DNA from: Phytoactinopolyspora alkaliphila
Lineage (GTDB): Bacteria; Actinomycetota; Actinomycetes; Jiangellales; Jiangellaceae
Direction: 5' to 3'
Length of the DNA: 64,000 nt
Assembly: GCF_010550695.1 (NCBI RefSeq)
Contig: NZ_JAAGOB010000002.1
Coordinates: 124,001-188,000, forward strand
Position 1 is the first letter of the stretch. The number at the start of each line of letters is the position of its first letter. A program made the position numbers and the translations under genes. Below are positions 24,269 through 32,741 of the stretch, in pieces. The notes beneath the pieces are model-generated. The model searched no databases. It had not been told where the DNA came from and was given only the letters and a program-made list of their open reading frames with translations.

Positions 24269-25260
24269 AGCAACCACCAGCCGATCACCAGGGCGCTCAC
24301 CACAGCGACGACGAAGGCTAGCGGCGCGAACCGCAGTGCGAATCCCTTGCCGAAAACACCCACCTGCAACGCGATCAGCTTGATGTCCACCACCGGCCCC
24401 ACCACGAGAAACACCAGCCGAGCGGTCAGGGAGAACTGGGTCAGGCTGGCCGCCACGAACGCGTCTGCCTCCGAGCAGATGGCCAGCACGACGGCCAGCA
24501 GCGCCAGCACCAGAACAGCCAGCCACTCCGTGGTCGCCACCGTGGACAGCACCGACCTGGGCACGAACACCTGCAGTGCGGCTGCAGCGCCGGCACCCAC
24601 CACCAGCCAGCCACCCGCGTGCAGGAAGTCGTGACGGGCCGTTCCGGCGAACACATCCCATCGATTGCCACCCGCGGCGGCCACGCGCCGAGGCAGCCGC
24701 ATCCACGTGCCTTTCCCGAAGCGTGCCCATAACAGCCCCACGGCCATGGCCGTCAGGAACGACGCGACGAACCGGGCCACCACCATGTCCGGCCTGCCCG
24801 GGAACGCCACCGCCGTGGCCGTCAGCACCACGGGGTTGATCGCCGGCGCTGCCAGCATGAATGCCAGCGCCGCCGCCGGTGCCGCACCCTGGGCGGTCAA
24901 TCTGCCGGCGATCGGCACCGACCCGCATTCGCAGCCCGGGAACACCGCGCCCGCCAGGCTCGCCGACGGCACCGCCACAGACGAGCGCCCGGGTATCAGC
25001 TTCGTGATGATCGCCGGCGAGACAAAGGCCGCCACGGCCCCGCTCACCGTGACCCCCAAGATCAGGAACGGCAACGCCTGAATGGTGATGGAGACGAACA
25101 CCGTGGACCATGTCTGCACCCGTGGGTCGTCGAACAGTCCAGCAAGGTAGGGCCGCAGGATCAGCGCCGCCACCAGCCCGAGCGCCAGTAATTCGGGGGC
25201 GAACTGGCCGGGCCGGTGGCGGCGTTGCTCCGGGATTAAAGAGTCCGTCAGATCGGTCAC
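24265..25260 (-). CDS. PF03773 (DUF318/YraQ-type) permease
   Basis: A 331-residue integral membrane protein with about eight hydrophobic segments. The family's cysteine motif is present in FPGCECGSVPIAGRL and a second conserved block in CSEADAFVAAS. PF03773 includes ArsP, an organoarsenical exporter, and uncharacterised metal-linked permeases. The GTG at 25260 overlaps the stop of the M64 peptidase gene and its end overlaps the TIGR03943 gene. Cotranscription of such a permease with a secreted zinc peptidase is odd. Metal export or handling for the peptidase is one possible reading. Confidence 0.82.
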   Translation of the reverse strand: MTDLTDSLIPEQRRHRPGQFAPELLALGLVAALILRPYLAGLFDDPRVQTWSTVFVSITIQALPFLILGVTVSGAVAAFVSPAIITKLIPGRSSVAVPSASLAGAVFPGCECGSVPIAGRLTAQGAAPAAALAFMLAAPAINPVVLTATAVAFPGRPDMVVARFVASFLTAMAVGLLWARFGKGTWMRLPRRVAAAGGNRWDVFAGTARHDFLHAGGWLVVGAGAAAALQVFVPRSVLSTVATTEWLAVLVLALLAVVLAICSEADAFVAASLTQFSLTARLVFLVVGPVVDIKLIALQVGVFGKGFALRFAPLAFVVAVVSALVIGWWLL

Positions 25261-27920
25261 AGGTCCGCGCAGTCACCTGCCGCGTGCCCGTCGACGGCGT
25301 TGGGAGCATCGAAATCCCGAACCGGCGCGCTATTGTCCGAGCAGGTCAGACGTCCCGAGAACGTGTTGCCGGCAAGAACGGGGCCGTACTCGAACCCGTA
25401 GAGCGCGAACCTCTCGGCCCATTCGTGATGCGGCACCTGGTTATTGCCGGTCAGCGCCACCGTGCCCCGGAAGGTGTTCCCGGCCGCGGTGATCCCGCTC
25501 GTCGTCCCGGAGATCCGCACCTGCCCGCTCACCGTCGAACCGAACAGCTGTACCTGCTCGGCACGGTCGGCCACCAGGTTGCCGGTCAGCACGCTGTCCG
25601 TCACCACGATCGAGCCTCCGGAACGCACTGTCACCGTACCGCGGACCTGGGCATCGGTCAGGCAGGTGACACCGCTGGTGACCAGTAACGCGCCGTTGTG
25701 GTTGCCGGTGATGGTCCGCGTGCACTCGGGCATCTCACCGGGCAACACCGTGGCCCGGTACTCCTCGGCGTCACCGATGTTGCCGGCCGGGTCGATGGCA
25801 CGGTGCTCCACCGTGTGCGTGCCGTAGCCGGGCACGAACGGTCCGTTCGGGTCGTCAGGGCCGTAGTACTGCTCGAACGTGGCCTTCGACAGGCCACCGG
25901 TGCCGAGATTGCCGTACGTCAGCGCCTTCACATCGGTGCCCGAGTGGCGGAACTTGAACGGCGACTCCGGCATCGGCTCCTCCGGGAACCCGAAGTAGTT
26001 GAACCATCCGTCGCCGTTCAGACGCAGCTCCCCGACCACGTACAGGTCCTCGTCGTACCCGGTCCGGTCGTCCTGTGGGTCCAGCCACATGTCCCAGCCG
26101 TCGAAATAGACCGGGTGCTCGTCGTCGAGTGTGGTCAGGGGCTCGGAAAGGGTCCGCTCGGCAGTGGGGCCGACGTTGTCCACGGTCCAGGTCACGCTGT
26201 CCGATCCGGCGTCCGGCGCCGCCGGGTCGGTCACCGTGGCCGTCAGCTCGTAGGTGCCGCTGTCCAGATCGAGAGCGCCAAGGTCGAGGTTGCGGCTGTT
26301 GGCGGGGTTCGGCAACTCCTCGCCGTCCAGGTGCCAGGCCACATCCAGAACGCGGTCGGCCGGGTGCGTCGTCTCGACGAACACGACCTCGTCGCCACTC
26401 ACCGGCCGCGTCGTCAGAGACGCGGCGGTGATCTCCACGGGAGCCGCCTCCGGGACAACCCTGTGCCGGCCAACCGTCCATTCACGGGTCTGGACGAAGC
26501 GGGGACCGTTGTAGCCCGAGTCTGTGGCGCTGCTGCCGGCGGACGGGTTGCGCACCCAGTCCAGGCCATCCGGCCCGACCGGGTCACGGACCTCCACGTG
26601 CACGACGGTGCCAGGCGCGAGGTTCAGCGAGCCGAGGTCCAGGTTACGGCTGTTGCCGGTGTCCAGCACCTCGCCGTCGGGTCCGCCGACCCGCCACGTG
26701 ACGTCCAGCTCGTGGAACTTGGGATGCATGGTCTCGACCCACAGAACACTGTCCCGGCGCACCTCGCCCTCAGGCGTGTGCTCGAGGGCCATTTCTCCAC
26801 GATCGCGCTGGCCGGTGATGCGAGCCACCATGTTCTCCCGGCCCACCTGGTCGAAGTAGAACCCGATCCACCGCATCATCGAATGCGAGCTGGGACGCCA
26901 CACGTTCGATCCGTTGTAGGTCCCGCTCTCGTAACCGTCAGGATCGGCGGCCCGGATGATCCCGCCGGACTCGCTCTCCTCACCCAGCCAGCGCCACCAC
27001 TTGGCCTGGGACTCCGTCATCTCCTCGGAGGTCATCCTGGTGTGGTGGAAGGAGCTCGGCTCGAAGTTGCCGTGCGGAGGCCCGGGGTCGGGGCGGTTGG
27101 AGTACGGGTACTCGTCCTGCATGGTGCCCAGGGAGTGGCCCAGCTCGTGCAGGGAGATCAGGGGCGACTGCGGGCTGCCACCGGACGTGGTCGCGTCGCG
27201 GCCGCCGATACCGCCGTAGGTGAACGTGTTGGAGATGGCCAGCGTCTGCACGTTCTGCGGACCCGAGTTGGCTCCGCCCGTCGGCCGGAAGCTGCCCGAG
27301 GGGAGCCCGAGGGCCGGCGCCACATACGAGTTCAGGTACATCGCCCGCTGCTGGTTCCCGTTACACCTGAGATCCCCGAGAATGCCCGGTGCCAGGGGAT
27401 ACTCCGGGTTCGTGCTTGCTGTCGGGTGACCCGGGCACGCACTGCCGTTCGACGGTCCTTGCAGTGGCTGACCATAGGTGATACCCCGGGCCAGCGGATT
27501 GGTGAGACCGTCGGAGTACCAAAGCCGAAGCGGTGTGTTCTTCGCGTCCTTGACCTCCGGTGGAGCGTCTTCTTCCGGGTCACGGCGCACACCGGAGTCG
27601 GGCGACACCATCTCCACCAGATAGACGTTGATGTAGCTGCGGTAGGTCCGGAACGGTTCCACGCTCCACTGAATGGCCTGGTTCCGGTCGACATCCTCCC
27701 GGCACCGGTCCATCTCCTCGTACTGGTACCCGTCGCACAGGATCACCAGGTTGAGCCGGTCGTCCGCTGGTCCGGTCTCCTGCAGCGGTACCACCCGAGC
27801 ACTTCCCACCTCGGGCCACTGTGGCAGCGCCTCGTTGGCGGACGGCACGCCCGCCATGGGCACGGCCAGGAAGCCCGCTCCTAACGCGAGCGGGGCAAGG
27901 GCAGCAATCACACGTTTCAT
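25257..27920 (-). CDS. Secreted M64-family metallopeptidase with C-terminal beta-helix-like module
   Basis: An 887-residue exported protein with a signal peptide at about residues 1-24. The M64 (IgA-peptidase-type) catalytic domain carries HELGH at residues 258-262 followed by SLGTMQDEYPY. Two Ig-like repeats with the shared phrase 'NSRNLDLG(S/A)L' come next. The C-terminal repeat module (about 730-887, ending LTCSDN...GDC) resembles the protein encoded at 16661-17602. The ATG at 27920 follows GAGGTGG. It heads a five-gene coupled unit. Its promoter shares a 23-bp element with the M6 protease. The natural substrate is unknown. The association with X-Pro peptidases and hydroxyproline genes suggests proline-rich protein. 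Confidence 0.88.
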   Translation of the reverse strand: MKRVIAALAPLALGAGFLAVPMAGVPSANEALPQWPEVGSARVVPLQETGPADDRLNLVILCDGYQYEEMDRCREDVDRNQAIQWSVEPFRTYRSYINVYLVEMVSPDSGVRRDPEEDAPPEVKDAKNTPLRLWYSDGLTNPLARGITYGQPLQGPSNGSACPGHPTASTNPEYPLAPGILGDLRCNGNQQRAMYLNSYVAPALGLPSGSFRPTGGANSGPQNVQTLAISNTFTYGGIGGRDATTSGGSPQSPLISLHELGHSLGTMQDEYPYSNRPDPGPPHGNFEPSSFHHTRMTSEEMTESQAKWWRWLGEESESGGIIRAADPDGYESGTYNGSNVWRPSSHSMMRWIGFYFDQVGRENMVARITGQRDRGEMALEHTPEGEVRRDSVLWVETMHPKFHELDVTWRVGGPDGEVLDTGNSRNLDLGSLNLAPGTVVHVEVRDPVGPDGLDWVRNPSAGSSATDSGYNGPRFVQTREWTVGRHRVVPEAAPVEITAASLTTRPVSGDEVVFVETTHPADRVLDVAWHLDGEELPNPANSRNLDLGALDLDSGTYELTATVTDPAAPDAGSDSVTWTVDNVGPTAERTLSEPLTTLDDEHPVYFDGWDMWLDPQDDRTGYDEDLYVVGELRLNGDGWFNYFGFPEEPMPESPFKFRHSGTDVKALTYGNLGTGGLSKATFEQYYGPDDPNGPFVPGYGTHTVEHRAIDPAGNIGDAEEYRATVLPGEMPECTRTITGNHNGALLVTSGVTCLTDAQVRGTVTVRSGGSIVVTDSVLTGNLVADRAEQVQLFGSTVSGQVRISGTTSGITAAGNTFRGTVALTGNNQVPHHEWAERFALYGFEYGPVLAGNTFSGRLTCSDNSAPVRDFDAPNAVDGHAAGDCADL

Positions 27921-28009
27921 CCGCAGACCACCTCACAGCGACGACGCCGGCGCGTCGACCGGCGCCGGGCACCTGCCCGGGCAGACCGGTCCACACATGG
28001 TGATCAGGC

Positions 28010-28057
28010 ACGCTACCGGTGTTCCGGCGGGCGATCACCCGTCATCTGAAGGAACTT
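28010..28057 (-). promoter_or_regulatory. M64 peptidase promoter with the protease-shared element
   Basis: Read on the minus strand: -10 TAGCGT (28015-28010), a 17-base spacer, and -35 GTGATC (28038-28033). The 23-bp element at 28035-28057 overlaps the -35 and matches the M6 promoter element at 19 of 23 positions. The core TCATCTGAA is identical. The expected leader is about 83 bases. Confidence 0.6.
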
Positions 28058-28116
28058 CGGCGCCCGTCGTCCGTCCAACGTCGAACGCTCCCCTCTCTCC
28101 GATAGGAGCGGAGCGG

Positions 28117-29409
28117 TCACAGCTCGCCGCGGACCATCCGGATCAGGCGGTCCAGCACGTTGTCGGTCTCACGCAAGCCGTCGTGCTCATAGGCGTTGGT
28201 CTTCCAGACGCGAGCGCCCCGCACCTCCCGAGCCGTCACCTCGGAGAAACCGGCGTCGACGTACATGTCGTCGGTGTACAACGCCGCTGCCACCGGCACC
28301 TCGTTGCGGCGGAGCTGGCCGACGTCGTACAGCGCCGGCCAGTCGGAGCGTTCCGCGAGAAGCTCCGCCGCTTCAGCGAACGGCGTCAGCGCCGGGTCTT
28401 CCTCGAACATCCAGGGATAGATCATCTCGCCGGTGAACAGCAGCGGCGCCGCGTCCGGGTCGAAGTCCGGCGGCCGGAGCCGGTGAGCCGCCCAGCGAGT
28501 AGCAGCTCCCTGCGCGTAGCAGGGCTCGTGCAGGACGGCGAAAAGCGGGCGGCCAGCGTACGACACCTGAGCCTGAACACCGTGCAGGAAAGTCTCCGAC
28601 AGCTCGCGTCCTCCCGGTCCATCCGCGAAGGCCTCTTCGAAGAGGTAGTGGATCGGAGGCGTGCCGATCCGGGAGCCGAACGCCATGCCGAGGGTCTGCA
28701 GCCGCTGCACCGACAACGGGGATCCGTCAGGGAGCCTGACGTCGCCTTTGCGCAAGAGATCAGCGACCGCTTCGAGCGTGTCGCGGGCCTGCGGATACGC
28801 GGCGTGGAAAGCAGCGTTCTTCTCCCGGACGTGCCCGTAGGTGACGCGGTACACGTCGTCGGCACTGTTCTGGATGGGCCCGAGTCCCCCGGTGATGTAG
28901 GCGGCCGAGAGGTGGTCCGGGGCCAGGGACAGGTACGTGAGTGAGCAGAACCCACCGAAGGATTGCCCGAGAATGCTCCAGGGCCGGTCTCCCATGAGCG
29001 TGCGCCGGATCAGTTCGGCGTCGGCGACGATCGAGTCAGCCCGGAAATGGGAGAGATACGCCGCCTGCTCGGGCACCCCGCCGCGGGTGAGGATGGTCCG
29101 AGCCGTGATGGGCGTGGAGCGCCCCGTCCCGCGCTGGTCGAGGAGGAGCACCCGGAAGTCCTCGACGGCGCGGCCGATCCACCCGGTGGCGCCGGTGGGA
29201 CGCGGGCTCTTGCCACCCGGCCCGCCTTGGAAGAACACCAGCCAGGGCATGTTCTCGTCGTCGACCGACGACGCCGAGGCGACCTCGCGCGCGTAGACCC
29301 GGATGGTCTCACCGTCCGGCGCGCCGTGGTCGAGAGGGACGTCGAACCAGTGGTCGCGCAGCGCCAGGCCGCCTATGCGGAGGGTGCCGTCGTTCCGGGC
29401 AGGAATCAC
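28117..29409 (-). CDS. Alpha/beta hydrolase, prolyl aminopeptidase-like (S33)
   Basis: A 430-residue cytoplasmic enzyme with no signal peptide. It has the S33 oxyanion motif GGPGGKS near residue 62, the nucleophile S150 in GQSFGG, and the probable catalytic His in YEHDGLRE near the C-terminus. Close relatives are prolyl aminopeptidases that remove N-terminal Pro from imported peptides. This fits with the secreted X-Pro peptidase and hydroxyproline genes nearby. The GTG at 29409 lacks a Shine-Dalgarno. A TAGTAT seven bases upstream, overlapping the previous stop codon, could give a leaderless mRNA. Confidence 0.82.
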   Translation of the reverse strand: MIPARNDGTLRIGGLALRDHWFDVPLDHGAPDGETIRVYAREVASASSVDDENMPWLVFFQGGPGGKSPRPTGATGWIGRAVEDFRVLLLDQRGTGRSTPITARTILTRGGVPEQAAYLSHFRADSIVADAELIRRTLMGDRPWSILGQSFGGFCSLTYLSLAPDHLSAAYITGGLGPIQNSADDVYRVTYGHVREKNAAFHAAYPQARDTLEAVADLLRKGDVRLPDGSPLSVQRLQTLGMAFGSRIGTPPIHYLFEEAFADGPGGRELSETFLHGVQAQVSYAGRPLFAVLHEPCYAQGAATRWAAHRLRPPDFDPDAAPLLFTGEMIYPWMFEEDPALTPFAEAAELLAERSDWPALYDVGQLRRNEVPVAAALYTDDMYVDAGFSEVTAREVRGARVWKTNAYEHDGLRETDNVLDRLIRMVRGEL

Positions 29410-29419
29410 GGGCCGGATA

Positions 29420-29821
29420 CTACTCGATGCCGTGCTTACGCAGAATCGCCTCGATGTCGTCGAAATCGTCGTCGGTCTTCTGTGCGCTCTTGCGCTTGGG
29501 CGCGGGCTCGACCGCGGGCTTGCCGGAGCCGTCGACCTGCTTGGTCTTCCTCGGCTTCTCAGACGGGCCCTCGAGTTTCTGCCCGACGAGGAACAGCACG
29601 CCCGCGAGCGACAGGAACCCGACGCCGATCCAGGCCAGCGGGTTGAATACCAGCGTGGTCATGAAGCGCACCAGCCCGGTGGCCGACGCGCCGATCAGCA
29701 ACGCGCCAAACGCGGCCAGCTGGAACGCCGCGGCGGCACCTTTGGTGCGCACCTCTCGGATGGCGCCCGCCACCATACCGGCCCCGAGAACGGCCACGGC
29801 GATAGAAATCAGAGTGCCCAT
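29420..29821 (-). CDS. Small membrane protein of unknown function
   Basis: A 133-residue protein with three hydrophobic segments (residues 3-20, 31-52, 62-80). A basic linker and an acidic C-terminal tail (TDDDFDDIEAILRKHGIE) follow. It is typical of small uncharacterised actinobacterial membrane proteins. The ATG at 29821 is chosen because it starts the first membrane segment. Its stop is 10 bases before the S33 gene. No function is proposed. Confidence 0.65.
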   Translation of the reverse strand: MGTLISIAVAVLGAGMVAGAIREVRTKGAAAAFQLAAFGALLIGASATGLVRFMTTLVFNPLAWIGVGFLSLAGVLFLVGQKLEGPSEKPRKTKQVDGSGKPAVEPAPKRKSAQKTDDDFDDIEAILRKHGIE

Positions 29822-29849
29822 ACCGTCCAGGTTACGTGCCGGACACGCG

Positions 29850-30302
29850 CTACGCCTCAGGGTGATCCCCGACATCTCCGGGTGACCAACCCGGAGGCTG
29901 GTTTCCTGTCATGACCGCTTCGAGCACGTCCGGCGTCAGGTCCTCCTTGTGCACATACGCAACCGCGCCACAGGTACGAGCGTCCGGGGGTAGGTCCGAT
30001 GCCGGATACGTGGACATCAACACGACGATGGTCGCCGGACAGGCAGCGAGCAGCCTCCGAGTCGCCTCGATGCCGGAGATACCTGGAAGGTTGATGTCCA
30101 TGAGCACGAGGCCCGGGCACGACGACGCAGCTTGGCGCACGGCATCCTCACCGGTCTTCGCCTCCCCGACCACCTGAAAACCACGCGTGGCACCGACAAC
30201 GACGCGTGCGACGGACAGGAAGGTCTCCTGATCGTCCACCACCAGCACGTCCACCGCCGACGTACGCGACTCGACAGGGAATCGCTGGGGAGTACCGGCC
30301 AT
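29850..30302 (-). CDS. Stand-alone response regulator receiver (REC) protein
   Basis: A 150-residue single-domain REC protein. The acidic pair is D23/D24, the phospho-acceptor is D69 (LMDINLPG), there is a Thr/Ser switch in MSTYPAS, and a Lys in VHKED. No output domain follows. The last 20 residues are Pro/Gly-rich. It is encoded 114 bases after a LuxR-type response regulator and histidine kinase, so it may be a phosphate sink or connector in that pathway. The ATG at 30302 is chosen as the last start before the domain. Confidence 0.78.
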   Translation of the reverse strand: MAGTPQRFPVESRTSAVDVLVVDDQETFLSVARVVVGATRGFQVVGEAKTGEDAVRQAASSCPGLVLMDINLPGISGIEATRRLLAACPATIVVLMSTYPASDLPPDARTCGAVAYVHKEDLTPDVLEAVMTGNQPPGWSPGDVGDHPEA

Positions 30303-30416
30303 GTCATCAGGATCCCCCGCATCCGGCCCGTTATCCACCCTGAGGGCACCCCTCCCATGGTGGTGCTGGCACCAAGGGCACCACATCACCGCACCAGAGA
30401 TGGCATGTGGCCATGG

Positions 30417-31109
30417 TCAGCCGCGCAGGGAAGCCAGGTACATCAAGACGGCGGTGACCCGGCGATGCGTCTCCGGCTCGCTGGACAAGCCGAGTTTGGC
30501 GAACAATGCGTTGATGTGTTTTTCGACGGCGCGCTCGGTGAGCACCAGATCGGCGGCGACACCGGCGTTGCTCTTACCCTGCGCTATTCGCTCCAGCACC
30601 TCTCGTTCGCGGGGGGTGAGCCTGCTGAGCGGATTGTCGGCCGGACGCGCCCCGGCGACGAGCAACTCGACGACATCCGGGTCCACAACGCTGCCACCGC
30701 GAGCCACCTCGCGGATAGCGCCGGCCAGCTGGTCCGGCTGGCTCACCCGTTCCTTCAGAAGGTAGGCACGGTGCTTGGAACCGCCCGCCAGCAACTCCAG
30801 CGCATACCCCGGCGCCGCGTACTGGGAAAGCACCACCACTCCGGTGCCGGGTGATGTCTCGCGGAGCCTGGTAGCCGCGCGGATCCCCTCGTCGCTGTGT
30901 GTCGGAGGCATCCGGATGTCGGTCACCACCACGTCGGGCTCCCGCGCGCGGACGACAGCCATCAGCCCGTCGAGATCGGCGGCCACGCCGACAACCTCGA
31001 GGTCCGGGTACAGCTCGAGGACACGTTGCACGCCTTCCCGGACCAGCAACGCGTCGTCGGCGACGACCACCCGCACCGTACCCGCCGGTGGCGCGTCTGT
31101 GTCGGCCAT
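30417..31109 (-). CDS. LuxR/NarL-type response regulator
   Basis: About 230 residues. The REC domain has D64 as phospho-acceptor (VTDIRMPP), and a C-terminal LuxR helix-turn-helix includes LTPREREVLERIAQG and LTERAVEKHINALFAKL. It is the cognate partner of the histidine kinase encoded immediately upstream. A GTG at 31142 overlapping the kinase stop would add 11 residues. The ATG at 31109 gives the usual N-terminus. Its REC domain closely resembles that of the cyclase fusion at 40748, down to the shared phrase LSQY, suggesting duplication. Its target is probably the ABC exporter operon that contains it. Confidence 0.85.
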   Translation of the reverse strand: MADTDAPPAGTVRVVVADDALLVREGVQRVLELYPDLEVVGVAADLDGLMAVVRAREPDVVVTDIRMPPTHSDEGIRAATRLRETSPGTGVVVLSQYAAPGYALELLAGGSKHRAYLLKERVSQPDQLAGAIREVARGGSVVDPDVVELLVAGARPADNPLSRLTPREREVLERIAQGKSNAGVAADLVLTERAVEKHINALFAKLGLSSEPETHRRVTAVLMYLASLRG

Positions 31110-31138
31110 GACCGCAGCGTACAGCGCGACGGCACCGG

Positions 31139-32725
31139 TCACGTGGATTCGTCCGGTGCGGGCACCGGGAGCTGGCCCCGGACGACCGTCCCGCTCCCCG
31201 TCGAGCTTTCGACCTCCAAACGCCCACCGAACGCACCGACCCGGTCGCGCATGTTGACGAAGCCGGCCCGGTCCTTCGCGGCCACCGGATCGAATCCCAG
31301 CCCGTCGTCGGCGACCTCGAAGAGGAGAGTCGTTCCCTTGTCGGCGAGACGAATCACCAGTTGAGCGCCCTCGCCCGCGTGTTTACCCGCGTTCTGCATT
31401 GCTTCGAGACAACAGAAGTAGACAGCGGATTCGAGTTGCGGGCCGAACCGCCGTTCAAGGTCGTTCTCGATCGTCGCCGGGACCGTCGACCGGTTCGCCG
31501 CATTTCGCAACGCCTCTGGGAGACCGTGCTCGCGCAGCAACGGAGGATAGATGCCGTGGGCTAGGTCGCGGAGCTCGGTCAATGTGTCCTGGGCATCGCC
31601 GCGCAATTCATCGAGCATCGCCGAGAGTTGCGGCGCACTGCCGTCCACCAGCCTGCGGGCGAGTGCGATCTTCACAGCGATGGCCACGAGCCGTTGCTGG
31701 GCGCCGTCGTGGATGTCGCGCTCGATCTGGCGCCGGGAGGCATCGGCGGCGGACACGATACGGGCACGCGAGGCTTGCAGCTCCTCATTGCGCTGGCGCA
31801 GTTCCTCCAGGGACGCCTGCAGCGCTGTGTCCAGCGAGACGTTGTGCAGAGCGAGGCCAACCTGTCTGGCCAACTCGGTCAGCACGCGATCGTCCTCGTC
31901 GGTGAAGCCCGGACTGTCCGCAGCCCGGGAGCTCGTCAGCAGGCCGAGAAGCCGGCCGAGGTGGGTGATCGGTGCGATCCGGAGCACGGTTCCCTCGGGC
32001 CGGCCGATCAGCACCTGTGGCAGCCAGACCTCCGCCCAGGCATTGCCAGACACCCGAGCCGCACTCACCGCCGTCAGCTCCGGGCCGGACAGCGCGATCC
32101 GGGTGCGCGGCTGCTCCGGCACTGAGACGGTCCGTTCCAGGACGCCGTCGCTACCGGTCCAGACTTCCGCACCAACGGGTCCCATGGTCGATCGCAGCGT
32201 CTCTGTGAGCTGCAGCAGCAACTCGTCCATCGGCACCGCCCGGCTCATCCGGGTACCGAACGTCTCGAGGACGGTCTTGGGAGGACGACGCCGGGCACCG
32301 ACCACCCCGTCGGCCAGCTCCCCCAGCCGGGTTCGGGCCGGCCCGGTCAGCAGAAGAGAGATCAGGCCGGCCACGATGGACAAACTCAGGATCCGGTGCT
32401 CGTCGCCCTCGACACCGTCGCCCAAGCCGACCACCACAACCAGATACACCGCGAGCACCATGAGCAGCACACCGCTGACGACGAGTGTCGGGGCGAACAC
32501 GGTTCCCGCACGCCGGCGCCCCCGCGCGGAGAACAACGCGGCGCCGGCAAAGGGTAGAGCGAGCAGACCACCCAAGGCGTACGGCATCATCCGCTCCGGT
32601 ACGTCCAGGAGAATGCGCAGCGCCCAGACGGCAACTGCCACGGTGACCGTGACCAGCACCAACCATCCGATCCACAGCACCACGTCGCGACGACTCCTGG
32701 CTCGTTCGCTCTGGATCCTGCTCAT
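31139..32725 (-). CDS. Sensor histidine kinase (NarL-class, HisKA_3)
   Basis: A 528-residue membrane kinase with five or so N-terminal hydrophobic segments (about residues 15-130). A GAF-like region, a coiled-coil linker (SLEELRQRNEELQASRARI), the phospho-accepting His in IERDIHDGAQQRLVAI, and a C-terminal HATPase_c domain with N and G boxes (AMQNAGKHA, DDGLGF) follow. The ATG at 32725 lies eight bases after GGGAGG. A GTG at 32734 overlaps that site. The gene starts 16 bases after the third permease gene, placing it in the same unit as the transporter, as in antimicrobial-peptide-sensing modules. Confidence 0.87.
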   Translation of the reverse strand: MSRIQSERARSRRDVVLWIGWLVLVTVTVAVAVWALRILLDVPERMMPYALGGLLALPFAGAALFSARGRRRAGTVFAPTLVVSGVLLMVLAVYLVVVVGLGDGVEGDEHRILSLSIVAGLISLLLTGPARTRLGELADGVVGARRRPPKTVLETFGTRMSRAVPMDELLLQLTETLRSTMGPVGAEVWTGSDGVLERTVSVPEQPRTRIALSGPELTAVSAARVSGNAWAEVWLPQVLIGRPEGTVLRIAPITHLGRLLGLLTSSRAADSPGFTDEDDRVLTELARQVGLALHNVSLDTALQASLEELRQRNEELQASRARIVSAADASRRQIERDIHDGAQQRLVAIAVKIALARRLVDGSAPQLSAMLDELRGDAQDTLTELRDLAHGIYPPLLREHGLPEALRNAANRSTVPATIENDLERRFGPQLESAVYFCCLEAMQNAGKHAGEGAQLVIRLADKGTTLLFEVADDGLGFDPVAAKDRAGFVNMRDRVGAFGGRLEVESSTGSGTVVRGQLPVPAPDEST

Positions 32726-32741
32726 GCCACTCACCTCCCTG

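Noticed and set aside
25698-27884. 728-codon plus-strand frame opposite the M64 peptidase gene
   Set aside because: It lacks recognisable domains and lies entirely inside a gene with a signal peptide and an HELGH zinc motif on the other strand.
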